Source of the DNA: Tubiluchus corallicola
Lineage: Eukaryota; Priapulida; Priapulimorpha; Priapulimorphida; Tubiluchidae
DNA: 64,000 nucleotides
Direction: 5' to 3'
NCBI GenBank assembly: GCA_030141605.1
Contig: JAQGDQ010000147.1
Location: 188,001 to 252,000, forward strand
A program made the translations under genes and the position numbers. The notes under the pieces were generated by a model. The model was not told where the DNA came from, searched no databases, and saw only the letters and a list, made by a program, of their open reading frames with translations. This document shows positions 50,001 through 61,901 of the stretch, one piece after another. The stretch's first letter is position 1. Every line of letters starts with the position of its first letter.

Positions 50001-52683
50001 TTTGTCTGAATTCTGTATATTCAGATTACGAAGTGTGGTTCAAATATGTGGGGCATTCAAATACGAAATATAGTTCAATCTCTATTAGGTTTTGCATGTT
50101 GTATCTACTACTGATACAGAGACAGAGTCTTTTTAATTGATTTACATATCTGCCTTTTTCAATTAGTAGGTCATGATCGCTTATTCTAAGTTTTGTTACA
50201 TTATGTCCATGTTGTTTATTATTCATAATCTGAAGGTATGGCTAAAAATGGTAAGTGTATTTTAAGTTTCTGCAAAACCTTAACTTATTCTTTCCTTCTG
50301 TATTCCAAATATCATTTGGAAAATAGAATCTGGAGCCAGTTTCTAGACTTTTCTGAAATTTGTTGGTTTTCTGATTAAACGACCATTTTTTCTTTATGGA
50401 GGTTTCTTACTTTCCCGTGTTTGTCAAGCAGTCCCAGTTGGGAGAAAAGTTTCTGGGAGAATCTAGAAGTTCAAAGAGAGGTTTGAAAAGTGTGTTTCTT
50501 GGTTTGCGAGGGACTGAAAGGTCGTATTTAAATGTCGTTTTTGGAGCTTTTTGGAGGATTGGAAATAGTCCTAGCTCTGCTTTGCAGACTATGTTTGAGG
50601 CAACAGAATGAACACTAGGCTTGTTATGATACATTATGATATCAATATACGTGTCAGTATTGTGATACTCTGACTTAACCGAGACTCTGAAATATAACCC
50701 TTGGCCACATATCTGATAATCCGCTGATAAAAACAATGTGAAATCTGCAACTTTACAGTGTACTGTATTACTGTATATATATATGTAACATCACTCCTTC
50801 AGTCAATGCAGTGTAAGCTGTATTGAGAACTGACGTGTGATGTGCAATAGCGTGCAGTTAGCAATCAACACTGCTAAAAGCGCGTTGGTATAATCATGTT
50901 ATCCTAATCAGTTGACTATAGTAATTGCATTTTTGTTGTGAAGTGGCTAGTAAGCGTGAATTAAAAAATGCACCAGCCACGTTTAAATCTAAAGTTGGAA
51001 GTATTTTGCATTGCCAGTGATGTATGATAAGAACGACGTACGAGGAGTTAACAAAAATTTAACTGTTTGTTGAGTTTGTGATGCAACGAATATAACAATA
51101 CACATGAAGCGGCATCATTTGGATAGCTATTATGAAGGAAATGCATGTGAAGAATCACTGAGCGAAAGCAAAGGAGTACCACCAACAACTTCTTAAAATG
51201 CGCCTGGATCTGGTCAACTGAGACGGTCCGATGCTTTTAAATTAAACCATGCACCTAGATCGCATATAAAGCTCAATTAACAATGAAACACATCAGAATT
51301 TTTATGGCAGTGCTCAGACTAAAAGCCATCTTCTGTTATTGAAAAGTCTGGCTTCAGAAAACTGATAAATGAATTAGAGCCGGGATGCACTAAAGCTTCG
51401 CGTACTTAGTTCAGTAAAACACTGATGCCTCAGATGTACGAAGAAACAAAGACTCAAGTAAAAATTGAGATTAACAAATCCACAAAGCGTCATGTTAACT
51501 AGTGATGACTGGACTTTGCACACTACTTGAAAGTTATAATACTATAACTGTTTACTTTATTACCGATAAATGTGATTAGCAAATCATGTTTCACAAACAA
51601 GCATGATAAGAGTCACACACGGGGAAGCACCTGGGTGCTGTGGTTATAGCAGTTGTTAAAAAATGGCAAATGCCAACAAAATACAGCATACCGCTCATTA
51701 CAAGCACTGTAAGCAACATGAATATAGCTGCTAAAAAGCCAATTTGTATCTGAATGTTAAGTACTTTGCTCATATGGTCAACCTGGCAATGGGAAAATGG
51801 TAACTGAATATTGAAATTTCAATTTGAATAAAGCCCCAATGCTCTGTTTTCTCGTTGTTTCTGTGCATTTGGTATATGTTCCCATGTTTTTAAAGTAGGT
51901 GCCTAAGTATTTTATGTGTTTTTCTTTTGATATATTTTGAAATATTTTTCCATAGACAGACATACCATGGTACCAGAAGTTACTCCTACAAAATCAAGAA
52001 GAGAACAGTTCCCCAAAGGTGGAGTAGAAGGAGGTTCACATTTGCAAGGTGGGTAATTAATGAGTGGAACATGCTGCCTGACACTGTAGTTCAAGCCTCC
52101 AATCCTGCCCAGTTTAAGTTTCGTCTTGATAAACACTGGAAATGCAATCCTGAAAAATATATAGAACCCAGGTTGCCACAATGGCAACAGGAAACCTTGT
52201 GCTACATTTCATGACCGCAGTGTGGCCACCCATTTTGTTCATTTTTTATATTAATAAAGTAAACAAGGAAGAATGGAGAGGTCCATAAGCTATTTATGCT
52301 TAACCTTTATCTTTCGACGGTAACGATATAGTACTTGAGTTACATGTGGTGACTAGAGAAAAGATCGTCTTCTATGAAAGTAACAATTCCTTCATTTATT
52401 ACAGAGTTACAGACTTTTCCTAAGTAGGGAATAACATGATAGCCCTCTGTAGTTTTTTTTGCATCTTTGGCTCTCCACGTTTTAGGTGTCATCACGTTTT
52501 TCGTGGCCACGGTTGACATCTAGATTTGCCACTAAGGCAAATAACCAGTTAGCTGCCTAAGCAGATGCCTGATAAAACTGCAGCTACTGAAGAAATGAAA
52601 GCAATAGTTACCCTGTCTTGATCGAAGTCCTTTTCAAGTTTTTTCTTGTAGTGCAAAACAGCTGCTTGTATATTTGCATCCAT
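41084..52683 (-). CDS. ELOA: Elongin A (transcription elongation factor B subunit 3)
   Basis: Eleven coding exons on the minus strand: 52612-52683, 49248-49304, 48085-48870, 46913-47021, 46064-46150, 45659-45712, 45186-45283, 44417-44518, 43641-43719, about 41695-41922 and 41084-41151. They give 1740 bases, 579 residues, in frame. N-terminus: a TFIIS N-terminal (LW) domain, '[19 protein letters not shown]' then '[16 protein letters not shown]' and 'WKAL'. Middle: a basic Lys/His/Ser-rich disordered tract ([19 protein letters not shown]). C-terminal half: the Elongin BC-binding box '[10 protein letters not shown]', then F-box-like '[19 protein letters not shown]' and '[12 protein letters not shown]', then '[20 protein letters not shown]', '[12 protein letters not shown]', and the conserved end '[17 protein letters not shown]'. 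Elongin A stimulates RNA polymerase II elongation and, with Elongin B/C and Cullin 5, ubiquitylates stalled polymerase. It is shorter than human ELOA (about 770), mostly in the disordered middle. The donor of exon 10 is ambiguous (41695 fits the phase). Confidence 0.92.
43405..43470 (-). repeat. Possible tRNA-like SINE head
   Basis: On the minus strand GAGGTCTCGGGTTTTCAAATCC resembles a tRNA T-arm/B box, with AAGCCAGCATGCTTGTAAAC upstream in place of an A box. No body match to the other SINE copies was found. Located in an Elongin A intron. Could be coincidence. Confidence 0.3.
44042..44266. mobile_element. Short pogo/Tigger-like MITE in an Elongin A intron
   Basis: The left end reads CAGTCAAACCTCATTTACCACC. 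The reverse complement of the right end reads TAGTCAAACCTCTATACCACC. The 225-bp element has no coding capacity. CAGTCAAACCTC is a typical start for pogo/Tigger-group inverted repeats. The flanking TA duplication is not preserved. Confidence 0.55.
49930..50740 (-). pseudogene. LINE reverse-transcriptase C-terminal fossil (Elongin A intron 1)
   Basis: On the minus strand, 50407-50736 reads open with '[13 protein letters not shown]', like the 'AVYGELGRYPL' block after the LINE polymerase domain. Further along (50226 to 50026) '[19 protein letters not shown]' and '[17 protein letters not shown]' match the usual 'LRISSHRLxIExGRY...IExExHFLxxCPxY' region. Stops separate the blocks. This is the same C-terminal layout as CR1/jockey-like elements. 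Confidence 0.6.
50935..51750 (+). pseudogene. hAT (ZBED-type) transposase fossil
   Basis: Plus-strand fragments in order: '[17 protein letters not shown]' (about 50947), a BED zinc-finger remnant '[20 protein letters not shown]' (about 51077-51140), '[20 protein letters not shown]' (about 51336-51395), '[20 protein letters not shown]', '[10 protein letters not shown]' (about 51500) and '[20 protein letters not shown]' (about 51663-51722). This is the normal order of a hAT transposase: BED finger, 'GFRxLxxxLEPxY', the TxDxW block, then the 'IPLVTDNAANM' region. Many stops are present, the finger cysteine pair is partly lost, and the C-terminal dimerisation part is missing. Confidence 0.7.
51780..51955 (-). 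pseudogene. LINE fragment, minus orientation
   Basis: A 61-residue minus-strand frame contains '[20 protein letters not shown]', aligning with 'KYLGAYF..G.Y.KC' recovered from the fossil at 2300-2940. It is a fragment of the post-palm region of the same LINE type. It directly abuts the plus-strand LINE 3' end that starts at about 51960, forming a head-to-head junction. Confidence 0.55.
51960..52335 (+). pseudogene. LINE 3' end (RT C-terminus plus 3' UTR), copy 1
   Basis: Open for 95 codons: '[20 protein letters not shown]', '[18 protein letters not shown]', stop near 52214. The 'R..F..RVV..WN.LP..VV.A.S...FK.RLD.HW' pattern is the C-terminal tail of many CR1/jockey-type ORF2 proteins. After the stop is a 3' UTR whose end, 'ataagctatttatgcttaacc' then 'tatctttcgacggtaa', recurs at 54172-54215. 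A 5'-truncated copy in ELOA intron 1. Confidence 0.7.
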
Positions 52684-55600
52684 TATGATCAGTCAAGATT
52701 GGCAAATTAGAAAGTGTACCAATGCCAAGTGTTAGTGACCAACAAATAAAACTTGTGCTAGAAAATTTTGTATACATTCGCAAAAACATCTAGAGGTGAA
52801 TTTTCATATGTCGCTGAAAAACAAAATTTAATGTTATCATAGATTAATTCCAAACATACATTAGTTACGATGCCATCTTTTCTAAACAAGCCAACTTGGC
52901 AACTAGGCAACAGACGCACCATCTAGCTTATGATTTTGGTTTTTATACACGAGCACTACGATCATAGTTGAAAAGTCAAAGTGGCTATTGTCTTTTCCTA
53001 TTATACTGTTGTAAGATATAGAAAGCGAAAAAGAAGAAAAAATTTTAGATAGATAAAACAACTATCTGATTAACTTTAAATAAAGACAAAACAAAATGTT
53101 TCCTTTTCTGGCCACTTTTTATAAACCCGAATGAGATCTTCACAGTCAAAATTAATTCAAATGTGGTGAAAACTTATATTATACATCAATGTACTATTAG
53201 CTGAATGTACGTTATTTTTCCGGTTATAATCAAGGGTAAAAGATACCATTGGGATTTACGTAACTCGGGCATTCAATATAAGGGTCGTCTATGGAATGGA
53301 ACAATCAAATTTATTTCATTTCGTAGCTTGACAAACGGAAAAATACAAAAACTTAATAATTGCAGACGAGCGCATGATCAATTAATATAAGAAAAATACA
53401 GCACATCGCAGGCTTGATGTTCGTGTGTTTAAATGCAAGAAAGACTTAATATTTTTGTTGCTCGTTTATTGAATGTAGAGCAAGGCTAACTGGCTTAGTT
53501 TCTTTATTATACATGTCTCTGTATTTTGTAGTGCTTTGAAACTTCGTCTCTACATTCTGTTTAAATTGAAGTCACTTTTTGGCTACTTGAAGTGTTAACT
53601 TCGTCAGTGTTAAAATAGCTGCTGCTTCCCAAATTTGTGTTTATGAAAAAGAGCAATCAGTTTATCTGCTGATTAGACATTAGTTGTGACTGTCATGTTG
53701 TTTAGTTTAGTTTAGCTTAGACAGTTGTTGTCCTGTTTGAGCTGTTGTCCAGAATGCTGCTGAGCGTGCCTACATTGCAGCGGGGGCGGAGCGATAGACC
53801 GATTTGTTTGACGTCAATTGTGTGATTCGTTTTGTTCACTGTATTATCTTTTCTTATATTAAAGTAAATCGATGATATACATCGATGAGTATAAATCAGA
53901 GAGCAGCCTCCGATAGATGTGGCAGAAAACGAGAGATTCTTTCGATGCGGGTGGTTGACGAATGGAATAAGTTACCCGAAAATGTAATCCATGCCACTAA
54001 TTCTTCCCTGTTTAAGCCCGATTGGATCGATTTTGGCAGCACAACCCAAAACAGTTTGTCGATCCTAGACTGCCTCAATAGCAACAAAATGTTTTGCAAC
54101 ACAATCCATGATCGTGGAGTGCAGCTGTTTCTTTTAATACATAAAGAAATCAAAGAAAATTGGAAAGGTTTATAAGCTATTTTTTCAGCTTAACCTCTAT
54201 CTTTCGACGGTAATGGATGAACACTAACATAGTTGCAAGAACTTCATACTAAACTAAACAACGAACTGCCTCCTCTCAAAAATGCCTGAAAAATTAGCAA
54301 AAGTAAAATCCCACTGTATGGAACAGTATGGCACTACATTATTATTATACTGAAATAATAGCGATTATAATTTGTGATTAGATTATAATAATAACCATAA
54401 ACAAAATCAACTACGCCTGAGTCAACTGGAATTGAAACATACATGTAAACTCGGTGATGCATAAAAATAATGAAATGCAAATGTTAAAAAATGTAATGGT
54501 ACTGAAAATGTCAATCTGTCTAGACTAGAGGACTTAAAACAGGCAAGTTGTTCAGTCGTAACAGGCATTTAAATTTTTCTTTTATAAATACCAAAATAAA
54601 CGTCAGAAATGTCTAAATCAAATAATAATGATTACCATTATAATAACCGTTTTTGCACATTCACATAAGATTAATACCTACCACTTTGATACGCTTCACA
54701 TCTACATCAGTTTCTCCCATCAACAAAACTTGCAAGGAAAGCTTTTTGGTAGTCTGTTCAACATATAATTTTGTTAAGTCATTTATAGTAGATAAATTTA
54801 ATCTTCTGTAACAGCACTAGCTGTTCTACATAATATCTGTTTGAGAAAACCGAAATGATTTTTTTTGGCCAGCATGCAGTTTATCTGTATAAACTCTTTT
54901 AATATTAAACGGTATTTTATTAACAATGCAATTACAAGTATACATTACATACACTGATTCCATGGAAAGCATAATTGTTAATGAGATTAGCTAACAGGTT
55001 CCTCCTGTAGGCTATCTTATTGTTTTGACCAATTCCAATCAATATCTAGCAGCTATGGCCATGAAACATAGTATGTGTTCCAAGTTTAACATTTCCCATT
55101 TTTAAATTTGTTTTTCCAAATTCAACTAGCTGTACCATAACAAATTATAATCTTGATGTTAGATTACAAATAATTATCAGATGCATATAACTAAAGTGTA
55201 AAACTTTTTTGTTCATTGAACTTCATTCATTGCAATTCATACGAACTTTCAACTTGCCAAAATAATATTCACAAACACTTTTTTCATTTTGCATCAATCT
55301 AAATTTATTCCAGAATTAACATTTAATAAAAACAGAATAAAAATTAGGTGTACATTAAATCAAAATTAGGAGGTAAAAAATGGTATTATTTCTAAAAATA
55401 TTTCACTGACTCTGTTAATAAAACCATAAATAATTTAATAAAAAAAATATACAATAAATAAAACCGTAAATTTAAAGGAAATAAAATTTCTTAGTAAAGT
55501 GCAAAGTAACCAACTAAGCAAAAGGCCAACGAAAACCTATCACAAGTTGAACAAATAGAAAAATATCTGATGACATTGTGAAACAAATTAAAGAAAATAT

Positions 55601-56773
55601 GCCACAAAAAGAATTACCAACCAACAGTTTAATTTACATAAAAACTTAAATTTTTGTACATTAATATAGTTAAACGTATCACTTGCAACAACTTGAACTA
55701 ACAAGTGTGCAATAGTGCCCTTCTTGCTAGTACTCCAAAGTCCTACTATAAAGCTTGGGTCTGCAAAGCGGAAAGCAAAATGCTCGGAAATGCACATGAG
55801 CACATGGACATCCCCATAGGCACATGGATGCACACATCCTCTTCCCTTGCTGACACTTTGCTTGGATCAAGGTACTTTTGGACTTAGTCTAACTTTAAAA
55901 ATTACCTAATTAATGTGGAACATTATTTTTATTACGTATTGGAAATATTTTAGAAAACATTCACGAAAAAGTAAAATGCAAACTAACTTTTAACAAAGAA
56001 AGGAATGTGTGAAATGTAAAAATCACAACTATATGTAGTTAGAAAACAGGTTCACTTGCCCTGTAGCACAATTAGTTGGAAAAGGTGCCTATTTCTGATG
56101 CAGTATAACATAAAAAGTTAGAAAGCCTGTCCACTTTCTGCTGTATTACACCACAAGTAGTTATGAAATACATCTGTAGAGAAAGTGAAACCTTGTTACA
56201 GACATTGAATTGCCTAGAACAAGTTGACTTTTGAAAAGAGGATACATACATTGCAGAACTCACACAATGCTGTAAAAACACTGAAAAAGAAATATGCATT
56301 GCAGTTTAAGATGTACTATTGCTTGTTTGGATTCTACATTTTTTTGCTTCAAAAGAACAAGCAACTACAGGAAGCTTTGTATAAACAACTGTGCATCACT
56401 GCTGTCATTCCACCCACGATACTGTTTGGAACATTACTTCAGCAAGAATCGTCAGAATTTGTAAACAATCTGGCAACAATAATTAGAATATTTATAACTG
56501 CAGCCATGCAACAAGACACAATGCATTTAGGATTCCTTTAGATGTTAAAAATGTTAAAAAAATAACTGACCTATGTCTCATATAATTACGCATTTGGTTT
56601 TGAAGTCTGCATATCTTGAATTTAATTGCAGCATTTATTTTGCATAAATGTTTTTAATAGTAAACTTTGGTATGTTACTGAACAAAAATGTTTTTCTTTT
56701 ACCACATATGGAAAAGACAAGCCCATGAATGTGGTTCATCAATTCTTTTACAATTAGTACTCACCTGTCAAGC
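52684..56773. other. Spacer between Elongin A and the coiled-coil gene
   Basis: About 4.1 kb. It should hold the Elongin A promoter, the LINE 3' end at 53880-54215, and the 3' UTR of the coiled-coil gene (tttatt at about 56637, AATAAA on the minus strand, some 130 bases past the stop). An exon-like block at 54678-54747 (minus) has an acceptor ttgaacag, a GTAGGT donor and the open reading 'TTKKLSLQVLLMGETDVDVK'. It may be a downstream or alternative exon of the coiled-coil gene, but I could not tie it in with confidence. Other short frames look random. Confidence 0.45.
53880..54215 (+). pseudogene. LINE 3' end, copy 2
   Basis: A 96-codon frame reads 'REILSMRVVDEWNKLPENVI' and 'HATNSSLFKPDWIDF', aligning with copy 1 at 51960-52214 ([19 protein letters not shown]). 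The 3' UTR ends 'ataagctattttttcagctt' then 'aacctctatctttcgacggt', matching copy 1. 5'-truncated, so not mobile. Confidence 0.7.
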
Positions 56774-59700
56774 TTATTTCTCACAATTCTTCTGGCTACA
56801 GTTTGAAGTTACTCCTAAGCTGCTGTTGAAATTTTGTAGAATTTTTAGCATACTCTGCTCTGCCAAGGGAGCAGGCATGTCTTTCTTGGCTCTCTTTGCA
56901 AAAAATGAGTCATCACAGCTCATCTTTGGAACTAACAACACTGGTGGTGATTTCTTTGCTGGCTGACTCAAACTAAAGCCACGTACTTCATGATCATCAC
57001 AAACTGGTGACAAAGTTTTGCTGTTTCTTTCAACACCTTTAGTTGGCTCTGCATCATGCTTTACCACAGGTGGTTTAGTAATGCATCCAGATTTTCTTTT
57101 AGCACAACCTTTAAGTGGGCTATGTTTTGTCATTATAGAATCTGCTGTAGTAGGTGATTGTGAAGATATATGTTTTTCCACACCAGGATTAACCTGGAGC
57201 TTGAGTTGAGTTGGTTTATCTAGTGAATCTACAGGTGGAATATTTGGAATGCTAGCAGGGTCGTCAATCGTCATTGGTGGCTGTGTCTCTATTGATTTTT
57301 TCTGATTAGACAAGTCAAGATGGATTGCATGACTTTCTACCACTTTGGCTTGTTGGTTTGGCACTTCACTCTTCCTAGGCTCATTGTTCTCAGGATTACA
57401 ATGACCTGCCAATAACATGACATTTGCGGACGAAATCTCTTTAGGATGAGTTTGCATTAAAGGCTCACCATTATTTTCACATTTTTTGTCATTGAATGTC
57501 TGTTGAGTTTCTACCAAAATATGAACAGGTTGTTTGATTTTGCTACCTATCTTATCATTCTGCACATCTGTATCAGTAGCAGTAAATTTGCAGTTAAGCT
57601 GCTGTTTAACAGCAGTATTTTTTTCAAATGAAGTTGTCTGAATAGGTTCTTTGTTATCTTTTGTATGTAAAACAGCAAGTGAAAGCTTGTTTTGTTGTGT
57701 CTGTTCACCACAACGTTTTGTTAAACTAACTGCACAGTTATTCTTATTGGCATCAGTTTGAATTGGCAAAGCTTCATAATGGTTGTTAGCTTCTTCTGTG
57801 TTCTGGTTAACCAATGTTTCACGATTTGCTATCTTCTCTGCAATTTAAATTAATCAAAAAACTAGGTAAATCAGCATAATTAAAACACTTAAATTGCGAA
57901 GTACGAGGAATAAACGGAGAAATCATTTTTTGTTGCGAATCGTTTGCAAGGCAGTATGAAAAATTTAATGAGCAATAATTACATTCAAATTCACATTTTC
58001 TTGTGATGGTTCCTGAAATTACTCAAATTGTGTAATATTTAGCTAACGTTTTAAAACTAAGAACTATAGAGAGTTGACTTGTGACACTGAAAATGTTTTT
58101 CTCAAATCATCACTATGAGATGATGGTTAGCATGAAATAGGCTGCAGCATTGATATTTTGATCAATTTGTCAAAGTACCCAGCCAGTGGTAACTGCAATA
58201 TAGCTAAAAAGTGTGATAAATATGAATAAAAATGAAAAGTAAAAATAATGGCTTTTCATTGGTACTTTTGCTTTTGGATTGAAGAAACAACATGAATGGT
58301 TTAAACAATGATGAGATTGATATATATACACACACACCCACACCCACGCATGCATGCACGCACACACACACAGAATATATATACACACATAGGTGAGACA
58401 ATGCCACATGCTAATTGGTTTAGACTATCAATAAGAATTTGCCCAACATCAATTTCCGACCCTTTCATGTTTAGTCATGTCTTTTGTAGGGAAAACCCAG
58501 GAGTGCTGAGTACTAGCAACTGGGGCTGGAAAACTGTTGAAGAGACCAATCACATTGACCGTAGGCAGAGAAGAAAAATACCTTGTATAGAAACCTGTGT
58601 TTGAAGGCTGGCTATGCTTTCAGCAGGGTCACCAGTTTGCACAGCTATATGCTCAACGTTAATGAGTTTATCTACAGTTTGTGAGGACACATCTTTTGTG
58701 GCATGCATCTCTTTACTTTCCTAAATAAACAATAGACCATTATCAGTTTATTTTACCAGGTGGATTAGGAAAGCAATGCTGAAAATAAATTATATTTAAC
58801 GTTGTTTCTATGGGTAGCAATACAAAATAAATTATGTTAATGTTGCCACATACTTCAGATACGTTTCAGTAAAAGAATACAATATAATCCGCTTACAACA
58901 AGTTTCAAGGGATCGTGAAAATTTGCTCGTTATATCCGAGTCTCATTATAACCGAGGTCAATTGTCCGAGTGTATGTACAAGATCAAAATAAAGAGTGTA
59001 ACGCAGATAGCACGTAACAATGAAAAAACGCTTTTTTGAGACTGGCACAAGTTTCTTAATAAGTACCACTGTTCAACAACTATTTTGTTACAGAAGAGTA
59101 AACTTAGTGTACCAAGTCTGTCAGTCATTTATGCAGTAAATCTCTGCATGTGAGTCACTGTTCTGTTGTGATTAATTTTGTCTGCTGATAGCTGAGTGTG
59201 TTTTATGTGGGTAATGTTAAAGTGCCTGGTTGCCTGTGTGGGTGGAAAATGGCAAGTTTTTATCATTTTAAACACATCAGTATAAACTTAGCCTGGATAC
59301 AAACATCTTTATTTTTATTTAAATAGCTCTGCAAGTGCCATACAATTCATGATTATGAGCATTACAGCAGGACCTACGTTGGCTAATAACTAAAGCTAGC
59401 TTATGTGCTACGTAATGTAAAATCGCGGTAGTTACTTGAAAGTATTTTTATTAAAAATCAAACTTTGACAAGTCACAGAATTACTTAGTTTGCTGAACGT
59501 TAGCAAAGGCTTCAACTGCACCATTCAAGCTAACATGCTGACAAACTGGTCTTTGCTGAGTCTGAATAATCCACCCGCTTCATTCTTCAAGTTACAATTA
59601 CAGTAGGACAAGTACAACTGCAGATCCACCAGCACGTCTGCATGTACTGCAGTTAGTTGATACATTCATACATATTACTTTACGCGCAATCAGTAAATTA

Positions 59701-61901
59701 ATTACCACTGGGTACGTTGACCGTTTTTTCCTTGGTGAATGGTGCTTATTCAAATTTCACCCATTGTTTTAGACCTCGCAGTCATTATGTGCATGGGAAG
59801 TACAATCACTGGGTGGTAAAATTCCCTCGTAATAAGCAAAATCTCGTAATATCGGAGCACGCCGTAAGCAAGCTTAAATATAAAATTTAAGCCTAAGATT
59901 TGGCAGGACTTTGAAATTTGCTCGTAATAACCAGGGACTCGATATAACAGGCCTCGTTATAAATGGATTATACTATAATTACCATAGCGGTACTAAAATT
60001 ACACAATGATTGTATTAGATGTGTACTTTAAACTAGGTCTGCAAATCGCAATTGGATTGTGCTTAAAAACATTTAATGAAGCTGCAGTAAGGGTTGTCTC
60101 TTCCATAAAGAGGTGCGACTTTGCAATATGACAAAATTTGTAATAACAAAATTGCAAATAAAGCAATTGCACAAACCTTTGCAGTAACTTATAAGCCAAG
60201 AATTAGCAATGAAAGAATAAGCAAAACAGAGCAAATGCAACTCACAACCCGAAGATGCAAAGCGCAATTTTCTGCAGACCATTTGCTGTTAAGTTCTTCG
60301 AGTTCTTTGTTTACTTTATGAAAGTTGCTCAGTTCAGATTCCATTGCACTTATAATAGATTTGTCTTTCTCAATCTGCAAGACAAAGTTTAAAATGAAGA
60401 AATCTTGAATGTTGTCATATGTTTGCATATTTTAGGAAGAAGCACCAGCTGCAAAGCTTAATCTCTGGATATTAATCAGTACCAATAATTAGAGTGTAAA
60501 CACGACCATGTATCCATAAAATGGACAAAATGTGCTATTGGCTAGCAGAACGAAATGAAATGAAATTGAGAGGATCACTAATATACTAAACGGCTATGAT
60601 TATTAATGAAGCAAATTATTCATTAAAATTATTTTTTTATATTATTATATGTAATATATTCTATAGCAAAAGCTTTATTATATATATATTGTCATTTTAT
60701 TTTTTGATGCTTTGTTTATCTTCTGTCCAACACTTGCCTGAATTTAAATTATCTTCTTGTGGGGCATTATACATGCCTTACTTGGGAGTTCATTAAGACA
60801 TTCACAATACTAATTCCTATGTCAAATTGTTATTCAAATACAATACTGAGACTCCTAAAGTTTTTTTCAATAATTTTGCAATTCTTTGTGCATTTCTTGC
60901 TACATATGCTTAGCAAACTGGATACGACAATCACTGACTACTGCTTGCAATTCTACAGCTGTTGTGCTGAAATTAAACAATGCTTAAAGTAATTGGGGTA
61001 TATTAAAAAAAATAAGCAGGCAAAAAGTTAGATTAGATTTTTTAAATAACCAATGCATTGGATTTTTCAAGTAACCAATGAAGGGACTGCTTAGAAATTC
61101 TGAAAATTACTTCTTGCTCAAAACTGCAAAAAACGAAAAAAGTGTGAGCTAAATTTTTGCGAATGGAGCTTCAAAGCCTTGCTTGCAAAGTTTTATTTTT
61201 GCAACATGCCATTCCAAGCAGTTGCAAATTATACATCACCTAAGTGTTAGATTACTGGCCAAGCAACTAAATTATGTAATCTTTTTGTAATAAAACAAAA
61301 AGCATGCACCAAAACAACTCTGTCTGCAGGTAAAATGACAATTTGCTTTCTGCATATGCATTTATCAGCACTGATTCTGATGTTTAATCACTGATTGCTG
61401 AGAAATAAAAAGCGATAAACGTAACACATGTTCAGCTACAGTTAACTATACGTTTGTAAACCGGGTACACAACATCAAATGAAGCTGACATGTGAGTTTT
61501 ATACTAGCTTAATGTGAAATTTTCGAATAGAGGGGGAGAGGGCTGCCTCACAATATTTGCAAACTTTCCATCACGCTTTGATCTTATAGTTTACAATATT
61601 TCGTTTTAAATTTATTTTTGCAAATCGTCAAAGCAAGACTAAACTGAGGGCAGTTCAACAAAACAATGAACAGGTATCAACGCGCCTGCTTGTTTAACTC
61701 AGCAACAGATGTTTCAAGATCATCTTGCAGCTCTTGTATCTTCAGTGTCTTCGTCTCAGACTCGACATGTAACTGTTCTAATTCGCCTTCAACTAGCAAG
61801 ACTTTTTCCTGCAGTCTCTTAGCTTCCTCTTCTAAATTAAATCGCAAATCACTCTGCTGTTTCAGTATGTCATGAGCCTTTTCCAGAGCTGCTTTACTTT
61901 T
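56774..61901 (-). CDS. Unrecognised coiled-coil protein, 3' part of a gene
   Basis: Four exons read consistently on the minus strand: one starting at 61901 (3' limit unclear, open to 61680), 60246-60374 (phase 0 at both ends), 58582-58720 and the terminal exon 56774-57837. The first two encode classic heptad repeats: 'EEEAKRLQEKVLLVEGELEQ', 'ETKTLKIQELQDDLETSVAE' and 'SELSNFHKVNKELEELNSKW'. The last two are a polar, low-complexity tail of about 400 residues rich in Thr, Asn, Lys and Gln, with short Pro-rich stretches such as 'KKSPPVLLVPKM'. This suggests a structural or scaffold protein with a rod and a disordered tail. No signal peptide or enzyme motif is visible. The link between the first two exons is unproven because no good donor was found near 61680. 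The gene may extend past the window edge. I do not recognise the family. Confidence 0.6.
58318..58392. repeat. CA/TA simple repeat in a coiled-coil gene intron
   Basis: A (CA)n-rich tract with CATGCATGCACG units, bounded on both sides by TATATATA. It lies in the intron between 57838 and 58581. The open frames on both strands across it are artefacts. Confidence 0.8.
58880..59975. mobile_element. Non-autonomous pogo/Tc1-mariner-like element
   Basis: Inverted ends: left CAATATAATCCGCTTACAAC at 58880, right end reverse complement TAGTATAATCCATTTATAAC. TA lies outside each end (58878-58879 and 59976-59977). Subterminal 'ttgctcgttatatccgag' and 'ttgctcgtaataaccaggga' are further related blocks. 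1.1 kb with no intact frame. It is inserted in the intron between 58721 and 60245 of the coiled-coil gene. Confidence 0.6.

Noticed and set aside
53205-53390. 61-codon frame starting MYVIFPVIIKGKRYHWD
   Set aside because: No splice sites, neighbouring exons or recognisable domain; within the length expected by chance in this DNA.
56774-61901. Assignment of the coiled-coil gene to SYCP1, a golgin or a centromere protein
   Set aside because: Only generic heptad similarity. No diagnostic motif of any of these families is seen.
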